DNA of 64,000 nt from Apostichopus japonicus (GCF_037975245.1 NC_092580.1:139001-203000), one strand, 5' to 3'; counted from the stretch's first letter, positions 48,246-62,414 are shown. Notes: a model not told the origin generated them from the letters alone. A program made the numbers and translations.

Positions 48246-48870
48246 AACTTTAAGTATTAGAAACGAACATAGATTTATATCAACTACTGTCGTGGCGCGG
48301 TTGGTTGTGCTCTGTACCTCGAGAGAGTGACGTATTTTGGATCGCGGGCTCGAGACCAGGTGGGGGCAGTTTGCTTTTGCCGCGATCTTTTACGATCTCT
48401 GGAACTTTAAGTATTAGAAACGAACATAGATTTATATCAACTGCTGTCGTGGCGCGGTTGGTTGTGCTCTGTACCTCGAGAGCGTGACGTATTTTGGATC
48501 GCGGGCTCGAGACCAGGTTGGGGCAGTTTGCTTTTGCCGCGATCTTATACGGTCTCTGGAACTTTAAGTATTAGAAACGAACATAGATTTATATCAACTG
48601 CTGTCGTGGCGCGGTTGGTTGCTCTGTACCTCGAGGGCGTGACGTATTTTGGATCGCGGGCTCGAGACCAGGTGGGGGCAGTTTGCTTTTGCCGGGTTCT
48701 TATACGGTCTCTCGGAACTTTAAGTATTAGAAACGAACATAGATTTATATCAACTGCTGTCGTGGCGCGGTTGGTTGCTCTGTACCTCGAGAGCGTGACG
48801 TATTTTGGATCGCGGGCTCGAGACCAGGTGGGGGCAGTTTGCTTTTGCTGCGATCTCATACGGTCTCTGG
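48246..48870 (+). repeat. Four-monomer block, 625 bp, copy 1
   Basis: Unit 1 has CAACTACTGTCG, the TG insertion, GAGAGAGTGACG and GATCTTTTACGATCTC. Unit 2 has the TG insertion and CAGGTTGGGGCAG. Unit 3 has CTCGAGGGCG and GCCGGGTTCTT. Unit 4 has TTTTGCTGCG. The first two units are 157 bp because of the insertion. Confidence 0.83.
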
Positions 48871-49184
48871 AACTTTAAGTATTAGAAACGAACATAGATT
48901 TATATCAACTACTGTCGTGGCGCGGTTGGTTGTGCTCTGTACCTCGAGAGAGTGACGTATTTTGGATCGCGGGCTCGAGACCAGGTGGGGGCAGTTTGCT
49001 TTTGCCGCGATCTTTTACGATCTCTGGAACTTTAAGTATTAGAAACGAACATAGATTTATATCAACTGCTGTCGTGGCGCGGTTGGTTGTGCTCTGTACC
49101 TCGAGAGCGTGACGTATTTTGGATCGCGGGCTCGAGACCAGGTTGGGGCAGTTTGCTTTTGCCGCGATCTTATACGGTCTCTGG
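48871..49184 (+). repeat. Four-monomer block, partial copy 2
   Basis: Units 1 and 2 of 48246-48870 repeat exactly 625 bp downstream with all the rare markers. After that the order changes (GGATCTTTAAG junction at 49183, then ordinary units). Confidence 0.8.
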
Positions 49185-49965
49185 ATCTTTAAGTATTAGA
49201 AACGAACATAGATTTATATCAACTGCTGTCGTGGCGCGGTTGGTTGCTCTGTACCTCGAGAGCGTGACGTATTTTGGATCGCGGGCTCGAGACCAGGTGG
49301 GGGCAGTTTGCTTTTGCCGCGATCTCATACGGTCTCTGGGAACTTTAAGTATTAGAAACGAACATAGATTTATATCAACTGCTGTCGTGGCGCGGTTGGT
49401 TGCTCTGTACCTCGAGAGCGTCACGATTTTTGGATCGCGGGCTCGAGACCAGGTGGGGACAGTTTGCTTTTGCCGCGATCTCATACGGTCTCTGGGAACT
49501 TTAAGTATTAGAAACGAACATAGATTTATATCAACTGCTGTCGTGGCGCGGTTGGTTGCTCTGTACCTCGAGAGCGTGACGATTTTTGGATCGCGGGCTC
49601 GAGACCAGGTGGGGACAGTTTGCTTTTGCCGCGATCTCATACGGTCTCTGGGAACTTTAAGTATTAGAAACGAACATAGATTTATATCAACTGCTGTCGT
49701 GGCGCGGTTGGTTGCTCTGTACCTCGAGAGCGTGACGTATTTTGGATCGCGGGCTCGAGACCAGGTGGGGGCAGTTTGCTTTTGCCGCGATCTGGTACGG
49801 TCTCTGGAACTTTAAGTATTAGAAACGAACATAGATTTATATCAACTGCTGTCGTGGCGCGGTTGGTTGCTCTGTACCTCGAGAGCGTGACGTATTTTGG
49901 ATCGCGGGCTCGAGACCACGTGGGGGCAGTTTGCTTTTGCCGCGATCTGGTACGGTCTCTGGGAA

Positions 49966-50905
49966 ATTTAAGTATTAGAAACGAACATAGATTTATATCA
50001 ACTGCTGTCGTGGCGCGGTTGGTTGCTCTGTACCTCGAGAGCGTGACGTATTTTGGATCGCGTGCTCGAGACCAGGTGGGGGCAGTTTGCTTTTGCCGCG
50101 ATCTTGTACGGTCTCTGGAACTTTAAGTATTAGAAACGAACATAGATTTATATCAACTGCTGTCGTGGCGCGGTTGGTTGCTCTGTACCTCGAGAGCGTG
50201 ACGTATTTTGGATCGCGGGCTCGAGACCAGGTGGGGGCAGTTTGCTTTTGCCGCGATCTCATACGGTCTCTCGGAACTTTAAGTATTAGAAACGAACATA
50301 GATTTATATCAACTGCTGTCGTGGCGCGGTTGGTTGCTCTGTACCTCGAGAGCGTAACGATTTTTGGATCGCGGGCTCGAGACCAGGTGGGGGCAGTTTG
50401 CTTTTGCCGCGATCTCATACGGTCTCTGGGAACTTTAAGTAATAGAAACGAACATAGATTTATATCAACTGCTGTCGTGGCGCGGTTGGTTGCTCTGTAC
50501 CTCGAGAGCGTGACGATTTTTGGATCGCGGGCTCGAGACCAGGTGGGGGCAGTTTGCTTTTGCCGCGATCTTATACGGTCTCTGGGAACTTTAAGTATTA
50601 GAAACGAACATAGATTTATATCAACTGCTGTCGTGGCGCGGTTGGTTGCTCTGTACCTCGAGAGCGTGACGTATTTTGGATCGCGGGCTCGAGACCAGGT
50701 GGGGCAGTTCGCTTTTGCCGCGATCTCATACGGTCTCTGGGAACTTTAAGTATTAGAAACGAACATAGATTTATATCAACTGCTGTCGTGGCGCGGTTGG
50801 TTGCTCTGTACCTCGAGAGCGTGACGTATTTTGGATCGCGGGCTCGAGACCAGGTGGGGGCAGTTTGTTTTTGCCGCGATCTCATACCGTCTCTTGGAAC
50901 TTTAA
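49966..50905 (+). repeat. Six-monomer segment repeated 4671 bp downstream
   Basis: Rare markers in order: GGGAAATTTAAG after GATCTGGTAC, CGCGTGCTCGAG (50060), CTCTCGGAAC, GAGCGTAACG, TAAGTAATAG, GGGGCAGTTCGC (50708), and GTTTTTGCC (about 50870). The same series appears at about 54637-55575, each marker 4670-4671 bp (30 monomers) away. Confidence 0.78.
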
Positions 50906-53696
50906 GTATTAGAAACGAACATAGATTTATATCAACTGCTGTCGTGGCGCGGTTGGTTGCTCTGTACCTCGAGAGCGTCACGATTTTTGGATCGCGGGCT
51001 CGAGACCAGGTGGGGGCAGTTTGCTTTTGCCGCGATCTCATACGGTCTCTGGAACTTTAAGTATTAGAAACGAACATAGATTTATATCAACTGCTGTCGT
51101 GGCGCGGTTGGTTGCTCTGTACCTCGAGAGCGTGACGTATTTTGGATCGCGGGCTCGAGACCAGGTGGGGCAGTTTGCTTTTGCCGCGATCTCATACGGT
51201 CTCTGGGAACTTTAAGTATTAGAAACGAACATAGATTTATATCAACTGCTGTCGTGGCGCGGTTGGTTGCTCTGTACCTCGAGAGCGTGACGTATTTTGG
51301 ATCGCGGGCTCGAGACCAGGTGGGGGCAGTTTGCTTTTGCCGCGATCTTATACGGTCTCTGGGAACTTTAAGTATTAGAAACGAACATAGATTTATATCA
51401 ACTGCTGTCGTGGCGCGGTTGGTTGCTCTGTACCTCGAGAGCGTGACGATTTTTGGATCGCGGGCTCGAGACCAGGTAGGGGCAGTTTGTTTTTGCCGCG
51501 ATCTCATACGGTCTCTGGGAACTTTAAGTATTAGAAACGAACATAGATTTATATCAACTGCTGTCGTGGCGCGGTTGGTTGCTCTGTACCTCGAGAGCGT
51601 GACGTATTTTGGATCGCGGGCTCGAGACCAGGTGGGGGCTGTTTGCTTTTGCCGCGATCTTATACGGTCTCTGGGAACTTTCAGTATTAGAAACGAACAT
51701 AGATTTATATCAACTGCTGTCGTGGCGCGGTTGGTTGCTCTGTACCTCGAGAGCGTGACGTATTTTGGATCGCGGGCTCGAGACCAGGTGGGGGCAGTTT
51801 GCTTTTGCCGCGATCTTATACGGTCTCTGGGAACTTTAAGTATTAGAAACGAACATAGATTTATATCAACTGCTGTCGTGGCGCGGTTGGTTGCTCTGTA
51901 CCTCGAGAGCGTGACGTATTTTGGATCGCGGGCTCGAGACCAGGTGGGGGCAGTTTGCTTTTGCCGCGATCTCATACGGTCTCTGGAACTTTAAGTATTA
52001 GAAACGAACATAGATTTATATCAACTGCTGTCGTGGCGCGGTTGGTTGCTCTGTACCTCGAGAGCGTGACGTATTTTGGATCGCGGGCTCGAGACCAGGT
52101 GGGGCAGTTTGCTTTTGCCGCGATCTTATACGGTCTCTGGGAACTTTAAGTATTAGAAACGAACATAGATTTATATCAACTGCTGTCGTGGCGCGGTTGG
52201 TTGCTCTGTACCTCGAGAGCGTCACGAGTTTTGGATCGCGGGCTCGAGACCAGGTGGGGGCAGTTTGCTTTTGCCGCGATCTTATACGGTCTCTGGGAAC
52301 TTTAAGTATTAGAAACGAACATAGATTTATATCAACTGCTGTCGTGGCGCGGTTGGTTGCTCTGTACCTCGAGAGCGTCACGATTTTTGGATCGCGGGCT
52401 CGAGACCAGGTGGGGGCAGTTTGCTTTTGCCGCGATCTCATACGGTCTCTGGAACTTTAAGTATTAGAAACGAACATAGATTTATATCAACTGCTGTCGT
52501 GGCGCGGTTGGTTGCTCTGTACCTCGAGAGCGTGACGTATTTTGGATCGCGGGCTCGAGACCAGGTGGGGCAGTTTGCTTTTGCCGCGATCTCATACGGT
52601 CTCTGGGAACTTTAAGTATTAGAAACGAACATAGATTTATATCAACTGCTGTCGTGGCGCGGTTGGTTGCTCTGTACCTCGAGAGCGTGACGTATTTTGG
52701 ATCGCGGGCTCGAGACCAGGTGGGGGCAGTTTGCTTTTGCCGCGATCTCATACGGTCTCTGGGAACTTTAAGTATTAGAAACGAACATAGATTTATATCA
52801 ACTGCTGTCGTGGCGCGGTTGGTTGCTCTGTACCTCGAGAGCGTGACGTATTTTGGATTGCGGGCTCGAGACCAGGTGGGGGCAGTTTGCTTTTGCCGCG
52901 ATCTCATACGGTCTCTTGGAACTTTAAGTATTAGAAACGAACATAGATTTATATCAACTGCTGTCGTGGCGCGGTTGGTTGCTCTGTACCTCGAGAGCGT
53001 CACGATTTTTGGATCGCGGGCTCGAGACCAGGTGGGGGCAGTTTACTTTTGCCGCGATCTCATACGGTCTCTGGAACTTTAAGTATTAGAAACGAACATA
53101 GATTTATATCAACTGCTGTCGTGGCGCGGTTGGTTGCTCTGTACCTCGAGAGCGTGACGTATTTTGGATCGCGGGCTCGAGACCAGGTGGGGCAGTTTGC
53201 TTTTGCCGCGATCTGGTACGGTCTCTGGGAACTTTAAGTATTAGAAACGAACATAGATTTATATCAACTGCTGTCGTGGCGCGGTTGGTTGCTCTGTACC
53301 TCGAGAGCGTGACGTATTTTGGATCGCGGGCTCGAGACCAGGTGGGGGCAGTTTGCTTTTGCCGCGATCTGGTACGGTCTCTGGGAACTTTAAGTATTAG
53401 AAACGAACATAGATTTATATCAACTGCTGTCGTGGCGCGGTTGGTTGCTCTGTACCTCGAGAGCGTGACGATTTTTGGATCGCGGGCTCGAGACCAGGTG
53501 GGGGCAGTTTGCTTTTGCCGCGATCTCATACGGTCTCTGGGAACTTTAAGTATTAGAAACGAACATAGATTTATATCAACTGCTGTCGTGGCGCGGTTGG
53601 TTGCTCTGTACCTCGAGAGCGTGACGTATTTTGGATCGCGGGCTCGAGACCAGGTGGGGGCAGTTTGCTTTTGCCGCGATCTCATACGGTCTCTGG

Positions 53697-54166
53697 AACT
53701 TTAAGTATTAGAAACGAACATAGATTTATATCAACTACTGTCGTGGCGCGGTTGGTTGTGCTCTGTACCTCGAGAGAGTGACGTATTTTGGATCGCGGGC
53801 TCGAGACCAGGTGGGGGCAGTTTGCTTTTGCCGCGATCTTTTACGATCTCTGGAACTTTAAGTATTAGAAACGAACATAGATTTATATCAACTGCTGTCG
53901 TGGCGCGGTTGGTTGTGCTCTGTACCTCGAGAGCGTGACGTATTTTGGATCGCGGGCTCGAGACCAGGTTGGGGCAGTTTGCTTTTGCCGCGATCTTATA
54001 CGGTCTCTGGAACTTTAAGTATTAGAAACGAACATAGATTTATATCAACTGCTGTCGTGGCGCGGTTGGTTGCTCTGTACCTCGAGGGCGTGACGTATTT
54101 TGGATCGCGGGCTCGAGACCAGGTGGGGGCAGTTTGCTTTTGCCGCGATCTCATACGGTCTCTGGG
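53697..54166 (+). repeat. Four-monomer block, displaced partial copy 3
   Basis: The same units with CAACTACTGTCG, TG insertion, GAGAGAGTGA, TTTTACGATCTC, CAGGTTGGGG and CTCGAGGGCG lie 5451 bp from copy 1. It includes CTCGAGGGCG of unit 3, which copy 2 lacks, so it derives from a copy-1-like source. Confidence 0.78.
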
Positions 54167-54636
54167 AACTTTAAGTATTAGAAACGAACATAGATTTATA
54201 TCAACTGCTGTCGTGGCGCGGTTGGTTGCTCTGTACCTCGAGAGCGTAACGATTTTTGGATCGCGGGCTCGAGACCAGGTGGGGGCAGTTTGCTTTTGCC
54301 GCGATCTCATACTGTCTCTGGGAACTTTAAGTAATAGAAACGAACATAGATTTATATCAACTGCTGTCGTGGCGCGGTTGGTTGCTCTGTACCTCGAGAG
54401 CGTGACGATTTTTGGATCGCGGGCTCGAGACCAGGTGGGGGCAGTTTGCTTTTGCCGCGATCTTATACGGTCTCTGGGAACTTTAAGTATTAGAAACGAA
54501 CATAGATTTATATCAACTGCTGTCGTGGCGCGGTTGGTTGCTCTGTACCTCGAGAGCGTGACGTATTTTGGATCGCGGGCTCGAGACCAGGTGGGGGCAG
54601 TTTGCTTTTGCCGCGATCTGGTACGTTCTCTGGGAA

Positions 54637-55575
54637 ATTTAAGTATTAGAAACGAACATAGATTTATATCAACTGCTGTCGTGGCGCGGTTGGTTGCTCT
54701 GTACCTCGAGAGCGTGACGTATTTTGGATCGCGTGCTCGAGACCAGGTGGGGGCAGTTTGCTTTTGCCGCGATCTTATACGGTCTCTGGAACTTTAAGTA
54801 TTAGAAACGAACATAGATTTATATCAACTGCTGTCGTGGCGCGGTTGGTTGCTCTGTACCTCGAGAGCGTGACGTATTTTGGATCGCGGGCTCGAGACCA
54901 GGTGGGGGCAGTTTGCTTTTGCCGCGATCTCATACGGTCTCTCGGAACTTTAAGTATTAGAAACGAACATAGATTTATATCAACTGCTGTCGTGGCGCGG
55001 TTGGTTGCTCTGTACCTCGAGAGCGTAACGATTTTTGGATCGCGGGCTCGAGACCAGGTGGGGGCAGTTTGCTTTTGCCGCGATCTCATACGGTCTCTGG
55101 GAACTTTAAGTAATAGAAACGAACATAGATTTATATCAACTGCTGTCGTGGCGCGGTTGGTTGCTCTGTACCTCGAGAGCGTGACGATTTTTGGATCGCG
55201 GGCTCGAGACCAGGTGGGGGCAGTTTGCTTTTGCCGCGATCTTATACGGTCTCTGGGAACTTTAAGTATTAGAAACGAACATAGATTTATATCAACTGCT
55301 GTCGTGGCGCGGTTGGTTGCTCTGTACCTCGAGAGCGTGACGTATTTTGGATCGCGGGCTCGAGACCAGGTGGGGCAGTTCGCTTTTGCCGCGATCTCAT
55401 ACGGTCTCTGGAACTTTAAGTATTAGAAACGAACATAGATTTATATCAACTGCTGTCGTGGCGCGGTTGGTTGCTCTGTACCTCGAGAGCGTGACGTATT
55501 TTGGATCGCGGGCTCGAGACCAGGTGGGGGCAGTTTGTTTTTGCCGCGATCTCATACGGTCTCTGGGAACTTTAA
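54637..55575 (+). repeat. Second copy of the 49966-50905 segment
   Basis: The marker series is the same as in the upstream copy, with CGCGTGCTCGAG at 54731 and GGGGCAGTTCGC at 55379. It carries one private change (TACGTTCTC just before the segment) and has a two-G instead of three-G junction near 55412. Confidence 0.78.
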
Positions 55576-57434
55576 GTATTAGAAACGAACATAGATTTAT
55601 ATCAACTGCTGTCGTGGCGCGGTTGGTTGCTCTGTACCTCGAGAGCGTGACGTATTTTGGATCGCGGGCTCGAGACCACGTGGGGCAGTTTGCTTTTGCC
55701 GCGATCTGGTACGGTCTCTGGGAACTTTAAGTATTAGAAACGAACATAGATTTATATCAACTGCTGTCGTGGCGCGGTTGGTTGCTCTGTACCTCGAGAG
55801 CGTGACGTATTTTGGATCGCGGGCTCGAGACCAGGTGGGGGCAGTTTGCTTTTGCCGCGATCTTATACGGTCTCTGGGAACTTTAAGTATTAGAAACGAA
55901 CATAGATTTATATCAACTGCTGTCGTGGCGCGGTTGGTTGCTCTGTACCTCGAGAGCGTGACGATTTTTGGATCGCGGGCTCGAGACCAGGTGGGGACAG
56001 TTTGCTCTTGCCGCGATCTGGTACGGTCTCTGGGAACTTTAAGTATTAGAAACGAACATAGATTTATATCAACTGCTGTCGTGGCGCGGTTGGTTGCTCT
56101 GTACCTCGAGAGCGTGACGTATTTTGGATCGCGGGCTCGAGACCAGGTGTGGGCAGTTTGCTTTTGCCGCGATCTTATACGGTCTCTGGGAAATTTAAGT
56201 ATTAGAAACGAACATAGATTTATATCAACTGCTGTCGTGGCGCGGTTCGTTGCTCTGTACCTCGAGAGCGTGACGTATTTTGGATCGCGGGCTCGAGACC
56301 AGGTGGGGGCAGTTTGCTTTTGCCGCGATCTCATACGGTCTCTGGAACTTTAAGTATTAGAAACGAACATAGATTTATATCAACTGCTGTCGTGGCGCGG
56401 TTGGTTGCTCTGTACCTCGAGAGCGTGACGTATTTTGGATCGCGGGCTCGAGACCAGGTGGGGCAGTTTGCTTTTGCCGCGATCTTATACGGTCTCTGGG
56501 AACTTTAAGTATTAGAAACGAACATAGATTTATATCAACTGCTGTCGTGGCGCGGTTGGTTGCTCTGTACCTCGAGAGCGTCACGATTTTTGGATCGCGG
56601 GCTCGAGACCAGGTGGGGGCAGTTTGCTTTTGCCGCGATCTCATACGGTCTCTGGAACTTTAAGTATTAGAAACGAACATAGATTTATATCAACTGCTGT
56701 CGTGGCGCGGTTGGTTGCTCTGTACCTCGAGAGCGTGACGTATTTTGGATCGCGGGCTCGAGACCAGGTGGGGGCAGTTTGCTTTTGCCGCGATCTCATA
56801 CGGTCTCTGGGAACTTTAAGTATTAGAAACGAACATAGATTTATATCAACTGCTGTCGTGGCGCGGTTGGTTGCTCTGTACCTCGAGAGCGTGACGTATT
56901 TTGGATCGCGGGCTCGAGTCCAGGTGGGGGCAGTTTGCTTTTGCCGCGATCTCATACGGTCTCTGGGAACTTTAAGTATTAGAAACGAACATAAATTTAT
57001 ATCAACTGCTGTCGTGGCGCGGTTGGTTGCTCTGTACCTCGAGAGCGTGACGTATTTTGGATCGCGGGCTCGAGACCAGGTGGGGGCAGTTTGCTTTTGC
57101 CGCGATCTCATACGGTCTCTTGGAACTTTAAGTATTAGAAACGAACATAGATTTATATCAACTGCTGTCGTGGCGCGGTTGGTTGCTCTGTACCTCGAGA
57201 GCGTGACGATTTTTGGATCGCGGGCTCGAGACCAGGTGGGGGCAGTTTGCTTTTGCCGCGATCTCATACGGTCTCTTGGAACTTTAAGTATTAGAAACGA
57301 ACATAGATTTATATCAACTGCTGTCGTGGCGCGGTTGGTTGCTCTGTACCTCGAGAGCGTGACGTATTTTGGATCGCGGGCTCGAGACCAGGTGGGGCAG
57401 TTTGCTTTTGCCGCGATCTCATACGGTCTCTGGG

Positions 57435-58369
57435 AACTTTAAGTATTAGAAACGAACATAGATTTATATCAACTGCTGTCGTGGCGCGGTTGGTTGCTCT
57501 GTACCTCGAGAGCGTGACGATTTTTGGATCGCGGGCTCGAGACCAGGTGGGGGCAGTTTGCTTTTGCCGCGATCTGGTACGGTCTCTGGGAACTTTAAGT
57601 ATTAGAAACGAACATTGATTTATATCAACTGCTGTCGTGGCGCGGTTGGTTGCTCTGTACCTCGAGAGCGTGACGTATTTTGGATCGCGGGCTCGAGACC
57701 AGGTGGGGGCAGTTTGCTTTTGCCGCGATCTCGTACGGTCTCTGGGAACTTTAAGTATTAGAAACGAACATAGATTTATATCAACTGCTGTCGTGGCGCG
57801 GTTGGTTGCTCTGTACCTCGAGAGCGTGACGTATTTTGGATCGCAGGCTCGAGACCAGGTGGGGGCAGTTTGCTTTTGCCGCGATCTTATACGGTCTCTG
57901 GGAACTTTAAGTATTAGAAACGAACATAGATTTATATCAACTGCAGTCGTGGCGCGGTTGGTTGCTCTGTACCTCGAGAGCGTGACGTATTTTGGATTGC
58001 GGGCTCGAGACCAGGTGGGGGCAGTTTGCTTTTGCCGCGATCTCATACGGTCTCTTGGAACTTTAAGTATTAGAAACGAACATAGATTTATATCAACTGC
58101 TGTCGTGGCGCGGTTGGTTGCTCTGTACCTCGAGAGCGTCACGATTTTTGGATCGCGGGCTCGAGACCAGGTGGGGGCAGTTTGCTTTTGCCGCGATCTC
58201 ATACGGTCTCTTGGAACTTTAAGTATTAGAAACGAACATAGATTTATATCAACTGCTGTCGTGGCGCGGTTGGTTGCTCTGTACCTCGAGAGCGTGACGT
58301 ATTTTGGATCGCGGGCTCGAGACCAGGTGGGGCAGTTTGCTTTTGCCGCGATCTCATACGGTCTCTGGG
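57435..58369 (+). repeat. Six-monomer block, 935 bp
   Basis: It opens with a GACGATTTTT unit ending GATCTGGTAC, then a unit with the rare AACATTGATTT and GATCTCGTAC. These two units recur exactly 935 bp later from 58370. The following units differ increasingly. Confidence 0.72.
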
Positions 58370-61300
58370 AACTTTAAGTATTAGAAACGAACATAGATTT
58401 ATATCAACTGCTGTCGTGGCGCGGTTGGTTGCTCTGTACCTCGAGAGCGTGACGATTTTTGGATCGCGGGCTCGAGACCAGGTGGGGGCAGTTTGCTTTT
58501 GCCGCGATCTGGTACGGTCTCTGGGAACTTTAAGTATTAGAAACGAACATTGATTTATATCAACTGCTGTCGTGGCGCGGTTGGTTGCTCTGTACCTCGA
58601 GAGCGTGACGTATTTTGGATCGCGGGCTCGAGACCAGGTGGGGGCAGTTTGCTTTTGCCGCGATCTCGTACGGTCTCTGGGAACTTTAAGTATTAGAAAC
58701 GAACATAGATTTATATCAACTGCTGTCGTGGCGCGGTTGGTTGCTCTGTACCTCGAGAGCGTGACGTTGTTTGGATTGCGGGCTCGAGACCAGGTGGGAG
58801 CAGTTAGCTTTTGCCGCGATCTTATACGGTCTCTGGGAACTTTAAGTATTAGAAACGAACATAGATTTATATCAACTGCTGTCGTGGCGCGGTTGGTTGC
58901 TCTGTACCTCGAGAGCGTGACGTATTTTGGATCGCGGGCTCGAGACCAGGTGGGGACAGTTTGCTTTTGCCGCGATCTCATACGGTCTCTGGGAACTTTA
59001 AGTATTAGAAACGAACATAGATTTATATCAACTGCTGTCGTGGCGCGGTTGGTTGCTCTGTACCTCGAGAGCGTGACGATTTTTGGATCACCGGCTCGAG
59101 ACCAGGTGTGGGCAGTTTGCTTTTGCCGCGATCTCATACGGTCTCTGGGAACTTTAAGTATTAGAAACGAACATAGATTTATATCAACTGCTGTCGTGGC
59201 GCGGTTGGTTGCTCTGTACCTCGAGAGCGTGACGTATTTTGGATCGCGGGCTCGAGACCAGGTGGGGGCAGTTTGCTTTTGCCGCGATCTCATACGGTCT
59301 CTGGAACTTTAAGTATTAGAAACGAACATAGATTTATATCAACTGCTGTCGTGGCGCGGTTGGTTGCTCTGTACCTCGAGAGCGTGACGTATTTTGGATC
59401 GCGGGCTCGAGACCAGGTGGGGCAGTTTGCTTTTGCCGCGATCTTATACGGTCTCTGGGAACATTAAGTATTAGAAACGAACATAAATTTATATCAACTG
59501 CTGTCGTGGCGCGGTTGGTTGCTCTGTACCTCGAGAGCGTGACGTATTTTGGATCGCGGGCTCGAGACCAGGTGGGGCAGTTTGCTTTTGCCGCGATCTT
59601 ATACGGTCTCTGGGAACATTAAGTATTAGAAACGAACATAGATTTATATCAACTGCTGTCGTGGCGCGGTTGGTTGCTCTGTACCTCGAGAGCGTGACGA
59701 TTTTTGGATCGCGGGCTCGAGACCAGGTGGGGGCAGTTTGCTTTTGCCGCGATCTCATACGGTCTCTGGGAACTTTAAGTATTAGAAACGAACATAGATT
59801 TATATCAACTGCTGTCGTGGCGCGGTTGGTTGCTCTGTACCTCGAGAGCGTGACGCATTTTGGATCGCGGGCTCGAGACCAGGTGGGGGCAGTTTGCTTT
59901 TGCCGCGATCTCATACGGTCTCTGGGAAATTTAAGTATTAGAAACGAACATAGATTTATATCAACTGCTGTCGTGGCGCGGTTGGTTGCTCTGTACCTCG
60001 AGAGCGTGACGTATTTTGGATCGCGGGCTCGAGACCAGGTGGGGGCAGTTTGCTTTTGCCGCGATCCTATACGGTCTCTGGGAACTTTAAGTATTAGAAA
60101 CGAACATAGATTTATATCAACTGCTGTCGTGGCGCGGTTGGTTGCTCTGTACCTCGAGAGCGTGACGATTTTTGGATCGCGGGCTCGAGACCAGGTGGGG
60201 GCAGTTTGCTTTTGCCGCGATCTCATACGGTCTCTGGAAGTTTAAGTATTAGAAACGAACATAGATTTATATCAACTGCTGTCGTGGCGCGGTTGGTTGC
60301 TCTGTACCTCGAGAGCGTGACGTATTTTGGATCGCGGGCTCGAGACCAGGTGGGGCAGTTTGCTTTTGCCGCGATCTCATACGGTCTCTTGGAAATTTAA
60401 GTATTAGAAACGAACATAGATTTATATCAACTGCTGTCGTGGCGCGGTTGGTTGCTCTGTACCTCGAGAGCGTGACGTATTTTGGATCGCGGGCTCGAGA
60501 CCAGGTGGGGGCAGTTTGCTTTTGCCGCGATCTCATACGGTCTCTGGGAACTTTAAGTATTAGAAACAAACATAGATTTATATCAACTGCTGTCGTGGCG
60601 CGGTTGGTTGCTGTGTACCTCGAGAGCGTGACGTATTTTGGATCGCGGGCTCGAGACCAGGTGGGGGCAGTTTGCTTTTGCCGGGTTCTTATACGGTCTC
60701 TGGGAACTTTAAGTATTAGAAACGAACATAGATTTATATCAACTGCTGTCGTGGCGCGGTTGGTTGCTCTGTACCTCGAGAGCGTGACGTATTTTGGATC
60801 GCGGGCTCGAGACCAGGTGGGGGCAGTTAGCTTTTGCCGGTTTCTTATACGGTGTCTGGAACTTTAAGTATTAGAAACGAACATAGATTTATATCAACTG
60901 CTGTCGTGGCGCGGTTGGTTGCTCTGTACCTCGAGAGCGTGACGTATTTTGGATCGCGGGCTCGAGACCAGGTGGGGGCAGTTTGCTTTTGCCGCGATCT
61001 TATACGGTCTCTGGGAACTTTAAGTATTAGAAACGAACATAGATTTATATCAACTGCTGTCGTGGCGCGGTTGGTTGCTCTGTACCTCGAGAGCGTGACG
61101 TATTTTGGATCGCGGGCTCGAGACCAGGTGGGGGCAGTTTGCTTTTGCCGCGATCTGGTACGGTCTCTGGAACTTTAAGTATTAGAAACGAACATAGATT
61201 TATATCAACTGCTGTCGTGGCGCGGTTGGTTGCTCTGTACCTCGAGAGCGTGACGTATTTTGGATCGCGGGCTCGAGACCAGGTGGGGCAGTTTGCTTTT

Positions 61301-62414
61301 GCCGCGATCTCATACGGTCTCTGGGAACTTTAAGTATTAGAAACGAACATAGATTTATATCAACTGCTGTCGGGGCGCGGTTGGTTGCTCTGTACCTCGA
61401 GAGCGTGACGTATTTTGGATCGCGGGCTCGAGACCAGGTGGGGGCAGTTTGCTTTTGCCGCGATCTCATACGGTCTCTGGAACTTTAAATATTAGAAACG
61501 AACATAGATTTATATCAACTGCTGTCGTGGCGCGGTTGGTTGCTCTGTACCTCGAGAGCGTGACGATTTTTGGATCGCGGGCTCGAGACCAGGTGTGGGC
61601 AGTTTGCTTTTGCCGCGATCTCATACGGTCTCTGGGAACTTTAAGTATTAGAAACGAACATAGATTTATATCAACTGCTGTCGTGGCGCGGTTGGTTGCT
61701 CTGTACCTCGAGAGCGTGACGTATTTTGGATCGCGGGCTCGAGACCAGGTGGGGGCAGTTTGCTTTTGCCGCGATCTTATACGGTCTCTGGGAACTTTAA
61801 GTATTAGAAACGAACATAGATTTATATCAACTGCTGTCGTGGCGCGGTTGGTTGCTCTGTACCTCGAGAGCGTGACGTATTTTGGATCGCGGGCTCGAGA
61901 CCAGGTGGGGCAGTTTGCTTTTGCCGCGATCTCATACGGTCTCTGGGAACTTTAAGTATTAGAAACGAACATAGATTTATATCAACTGCTGTCGTGGCGC
62001 GGTTGGTTGCTCTGTACCTCGAGAGCGTGACGCATTTTGGATCGCGGGCTCGAGACCAAGTGGGGGCAGTTTGCTTTTGCCGCGATCTCATACGGTCTCT
62101 GGAACTTTAAGTATTAGAAACGAACATAGATTTATATCAACTGCTGTCGTGGCGCGGTTGGTTGCTCTGTACCTCGAGAGCGTGACGTATTTTGGATCGC
62201 GGGCTCGAGACCAGGTGGGGGCAGTTTGCTTTTGCCGCGATCTTATACGGTCTCTGAGGAACTTTAAGTATTAGAAACGAACATAGATTTATATCAACTG
62301 CTGTCGTGGCGCGGTTGGTTGCTCTGTACCTCGAGAGCGTGACGTATTTTGGATCGCGGGCTCGAGACCAGGTGGGGGCAGTTTGCTTTTGCCGCGATCT
62401 TATACGGTGTCTGG

